From an uncultured Lachnospiraceae bacterium (GTDB lineage: Bacteria; Bacillota; Clostridia; Lachnospirales; Lachnospiraceae), in NCBI GenBank assembly GCA_900551115.1, contig URUY01000012.1:1-64000 (forward strand): a DNA stretch of 64,000 nucleotides, given 5' to 3'. Both the position numbers and the translations under genes were made by a program. The notes beneath the pieces were generated by a model. It was not told the DNA's origin and did not search any database. It worked only from the letters and a program-made list of their open reading frames with translations. Position 1 is the first letter of the stretch; every line of letters starts with the position of its first letter. Below, piece after piece: positions 61,540 to 64,000 of the stretch.

Positions 61540-62532
61540 TTAAGTCCAGTACCGCGTCTTTTCCGCCTCTGTAAGCGTCTGCACAAAATCTCTTTTTTCC
61601 TGCAGAAAATTCTCAAGGCAGCGCAGAATATAAAACAGCACTGCGCGATTTTCAAATTCCTCCCTGCTTTGCGGCAGCGGCGTCTCCTTATAAAAATCCG
61701 TAAGCTCCTTAAGCCTCGCAAGCAGCTTTTCCGCATTATTCATTTCATGGAAGCTTTCGCCGATTTCCTGTATAAAAGCACTGATATCCTGAGCCTGCTT
61801 CGGCACTCCCGAAAGCTCTATAATACTGCCGTATATATCCTTCAAGCTCTCGCACTGTCTGGTACGCATATGCATATATTCCAAAAAATACCTGTCATTT
61901 TCATAAAAGGTATTCTGTATGTGAATAAGAGCCTCCTCCTTTAAACTTAAGAGCAGTTCATCAAGCGGTGCAAAGCACGTTCCCGTGTAACCGCTTCTGT
62001 CCTCTCTGCAAAGATACTCTGACATCCTAAACAGGATAGCTTTTATCGCTTCATCCGTCTGCTTCTGCTTTTCTCTTATTTTCCGAAGGTTTTTGGGCAT
62101 AATCAGATTGACCAGTATCCCCATACCCGTTCCCACCAAAAAAAGAAGGCTTTCGTTGCCAATCATGGCAAGGCTGACAGAGCCCTCGGACAGAAAATGC
62201 GTTGCAAGCACCGCATTCATGGCAATTGCCGCCTCTAACCGAAGCAGGTAACAGATATAGAGAAAAAGGCTGATAAAGACAGCATATGCCGGTACGCTTA
62301 CCCCGGCTATGCCAAATATGATTTTACAGAGCGCTATCATAATGCCAAAGGCCGTCACTCTTTTAAGCGCCGTAAAAAAAGTCTCCTGTCTGGTGTCAAA
62401 TACGGTAAGCAGCGTTATGATGCCCGCCGATGGAGCAAAGGAAAGCCCCAGTGCCCCTGCAATCACCATTGCAAGGGGTACTGCCAGACACAGCTTTATC
62501 CATTTTACATAATTAATCCCCACAAGCCTCAT
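61540..62532 (-). CDS. Aromatic acid exporter-like membrane protein (ArAE/FUSC family)
   Basis: A 330-aa protein. The N-terminal half has six helices (VPLAMVIAGALGLSFAPSAGI onward); the C-terminal half is a long helical cytoplasmic domain. This matches ArAE_1 family proteins of Firmicutes, proposed to export aromatic acids; direct evidence is limited. It overlaps the amidase gene by 4 bp (ATGA), an odd pairing with an envelope enzyme. Confidence 0.8.
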   Translation of the reverse strand: MRLVGINYVKWIKLCLAVPLAMVIAGALGLSFAPSAGIITLLTVFDTRQETFFTALKRVTAFGIMIALCKIIFGIAGVSVPAYAVFISLFLYICYLLRLEAAIAMNAVLATHFLSEGSVSLAMIGNESLLFLVGTGMGILVNLIMPKNLRKIREKQKQTDEAIKAILFRMSEYLCREDRSGYTGTCFAPLDELLLSLKEEALIHIQNTFYENDRYFLEYMHMRTRQCESLKDIYGSIIELSGVPKQAQDISAFIQEIGESFHEMNNAEKLLARLKELTDFYKETPLPQSREEFENRAVLFYILRCLENFLQEKRDFVQTLTEAEKTRYWT

Positions 62533-63536
62533 CCTCCATTGTCCTCACAGATTTGCTTCACTTCTTTTTTCAGTTCTTCCCATGCCTCTTCATGTTCTAC
62601 ATAATACAGGGGACATTTCTTGCCGCCGCAGTCATAATGCCTTAAGATATCCTCCGAATCAAGGCCGTAGGTCTGCAGCAGATAAACCAAAAGCTTTATC
62701 AGGGACTCCTCCGTTTCCGGCGTAAAATCTCCGTTCTCTTCCAGATAACAGCACTCTATGGAAATGGAATCATAATTTCTCGTCTGCACGGCATAGGCGA
62801 TTTCATCAAGCGGTATACACTGTATAATTTCTCCGTCATAGCCTATAATAAAATGTGCGCTGGCGGAACGCTCATGCGTATCCTTAAGCTGTTCAAAATA
62901 GCTTCTGTTCTGCGCCGCACTGGTTCCGGGATTCGCAGTATAGTGTACGAAAATATTTTTAACTTCATCGATTGCATCCCCCGGTCTTGAATATTCATTT
63001 GGCGTTAAATAGTCCGTTATCCAATCCGGTTTTTCCACCGTGAAGCTGTTCGTCAACGTCTCCCAACCGGTATTTGATGCATTTTTGCCTTCCCTGTCTT
63101 TTATATCCTTGCTGAAAAGCAGCACTAGCCCATATAAAACAGCAGCCGATATAAGCAATAGCACGCCTGTCAGAGCTGCCCTTTTACAGGCTTTCCTTTT
63201 TAAGGCTTCCCTTCTTCGCTGCTCCTGCCTTTGCCTCTCCGGTCTGCGCCATTCTGCCTGCTGCTCCTGCCTTCTTCGCTCTCCGGTATATGCCGCTTTC
63301 TCCCGCGCCCGCACCGCCCCGGCAGATTGCCGCTCCTGCCTTCTTGCAAACTCTTTTTCCAGATACGGATTCCTTAATTCTGCAAGCTCCAGCTGCAGTT
63401 CTTTTTCCTTTTGTCCCTCACCCATAAGTATATTCTTCTTTCCAAGTTCTTTTGCATCCGGTACCTGCCGTACCGCCATGCCGGTATCGTCCGTTTTTGA
63501 AAGCCGGACATCCGCCCGGCTCTCAAAAAATATCAT
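62529..63536 (-). CDS. Membrane-anchored N-acetylmuramoyl-L-alanine amidase (Amidase_2 type)
   Basis: A 335-aa protein. Residues 1-130 are very Arg/Glu/Gln-rich and helical, followed by one transmembrane helix (about 120-140) and an extracytoplasmic Amidase_2/PGRP domain: HYTANPGTSA (zinc His), SASAHFIIGYDG, then RHYDCGGKKCP (zinc His and Cys). It would cut the amide bond between muramic acid and the stem peptide. Start is uncertain; the ATG at 63536 lacks an RBS, and an ATG at about 63425 has GGAAAG at a long distance. The basic N-terminal stalk is unusual. Confidence 0.85.
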   Translation of the reverse strand: MIFFESRADVRLSKTDDTGMAVRQVPDAKELGKKNILMGEGQKEKELQLELAELRNPYLEKEFARRQERQSAGAVRAREKAAYTGERRRQEQQAEWRRPERQRQEQRRREALKRKACKRAALTGVLLLISAAVLYGLVLLFSKDIKDREGKNASNTGWETLTNSFTVEKPDWITDYLTPNEYSRPGDAIDEVKNIFVHYTANPGTSAAQNRSYFEQLKDTHERSASAHFIIGYDGEIIQCIPLDEIAYAVQTRNYDSISIECCYLEENGDFTPETEESLIKLLVYLLQTYGLDSEDILRHYDCGGKKCPLYYVEHEEAWEELKKEVKQICEDNGG

Positions 63537-63611
63537 ATCAGATTTTGGAAAAAATAATCATTAAGAGTTTCTTAGAATTTTATTAAATCACATCGTTTTG
63601 GCACGCAGAAG

Positions 63612-64000
63612 CTATTCCTTCCAATGCAGCCTGTGAAGCTCTCCTTCCGTCTGCATTTTGCAGAAATTGTTCTGTCTGAGCGCCTCATATAAAACTATGG
63701 CAACGGAATTGGACAGGTTCAGGGAACGGATTGCCGGAAGCATGGGAATCCTGATGCAGTTTTCTTCATTTTCCACCAAAAGCTCTTCAGGAATACCGGC
63801 GCTTTCTTTTCCAAACATAATGTAATCGTCCTGCCCGAAAGCTACCTCCGTGTAAGAACGCTTTGCCTTTGTGGTTGCCATCCATATTTTGGCGCCGGGA
63901 TGGCTGTCCAAAAATTCCTGATAGTTCATATAACGGGTAACATCAAGCTGCTCCCAGTAATCCATACCTGCCCTTTTAATGGACTTTTCATCCAGATGAA
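63612..64000 (-). CDS. trmL: tRNA (cytidine(34)-2'-O)-methyltransferase, N terminus outside the window
   Basis: A SPOUT methyltransferase continuing past the window edge. The frame stays open upstream of the first internal Met and reads HLDEKSIKRAGMDYWEQL, as in TrmL after its first 30 residues. The knotted SAM site (MFGKESAGIPEELL, IRIPMLPAIRSLNLSNSVAI) is complete. TrmL methylates the wobble base of tRNA-Leu. About 129 residues of the expected 155-160 are visible. Downstream is the amidase gene, 75 bp away. Confidence 0.93.
   Translation of the reverse strand, partial: HLDEKSIKRAGMDYWEQLDVTRYMNYQEFLDSHPGAKIWMATTKAKRSYTEVAFGQDDYIMFGKESAGIPEELLVENEENCIRIPMLPAIRSLNLSNSVAIVLYEALRQNNFCKMQTEGELHRLHWKE

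Overview
The window looks like chromosome of an anaerobic, Gram-positive, low-to-mid G+C Clostridia, most probably a gut Lachnospiraceae. The signs are a large clostridial-type SRP RNA, an anaerobic ribonucleotide reductase activase, a ferrous-iron FeoAB system with a FeoB-associated Cys-rich peptide, a flavin reductase-rubredoxin fusion, a T-box in front of metG, a short DtxR-type repressor and several Lachnospiraceae-type families (DUF5711-like, DUF6128-like, YesL, DUF5808). Species cannot be named from the sequence alone. Nearly all genes lie on the minus strand, so the replication fork probably moves from high to low coordinates.

Layout. 1-400: three tandem consensus promoters pointing left out of the window, probably for an rRNA operon, and a terminator. 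400-8.4 kb: two minus-strand housekeeping groups (LysM protein, DUF5711-like protein, CvpA; and pfk, dnaX, ybaB, recR, galM). 8.56-9.6 kb: tRNA-Ser(CGA), an odd duplicated 18-mer and an unknown membrane protein, all plus strand. 9.6-13.6 kb: LemA with a DUF3137-like partner, then a YtrA-type GntR regulator with a DUF5808 membrane protein and a clear operator. 13.7-21.4 kb: MATE exporter, nrdG2, tadA, an ABC exporter whose terminator lies inside tadA, a high-molecular-weight rubredoxin, SRP RNA, a radical SAM protein and a repeat-rich DUF6128-like protein. 21.4-23.7 kb: an Rpn-type nuclease and a PucR/CdaR-type regulator.

23.8-34.9 kb is the most interesting part: a single minus-strand run of 12 genes that reads as one catabolic operon. 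In transcription order it encodes two tandem small paralogues of unknown family, an Rbs-type ABC importer (fused ATPase, two permeases, binding lipoprotein), an SDR dehydrogenase, a MerR regulator with a GyrI-like effector domain, two VOC proteins (one with a rubredoxin-like knuckle), a BglK-like ROK kinase and a GH1 enzyme carrying the Ser/Lys/Tyr phosphate signature of 6-phospho-beta-glucosidases. The promoter in front has a 19-bp spacer filled by a dyad, the hallmark of MerR activation. I infer import of an intact glycoside, intracellular phosphorylation by the ROK kinase instead of a PTS, hydrolysis by the GH1 enzyme, and processing of the aglycone by the SDR, VOC and small paralogous proteins. 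The substrate is unknown.

35-48 kb: an orphan MsmK-type sugar ABC ATPase, a diguanylate cyclase, YesL, a GNAT acetyltransferase, an alpha/beta hydrolase, metG behind a long T-box leader, a NatAB-like ABC system with an XRE regulator and a long inverted-repeat operator, a D-lactate dehydrogenase-like protein and a calcium-loop protein with no signal peptide. 48-57 kb: a large GH2 beta-galactosidase, a truncated AraC-type regulator, an HMA protein, feoA-feoB and its Cys-rich partner, a divergent DtxR-type repressor with candidate operators, and a broken flavodoxin gene. 57-64 kb: a chemotaxis receptor, a PAP2 phosphatase, an NCS2 purine permease, rpe, an aromatic-acid exporter-like protein, a membrane-anchored amidase and a trmL gene cut by the window edge.
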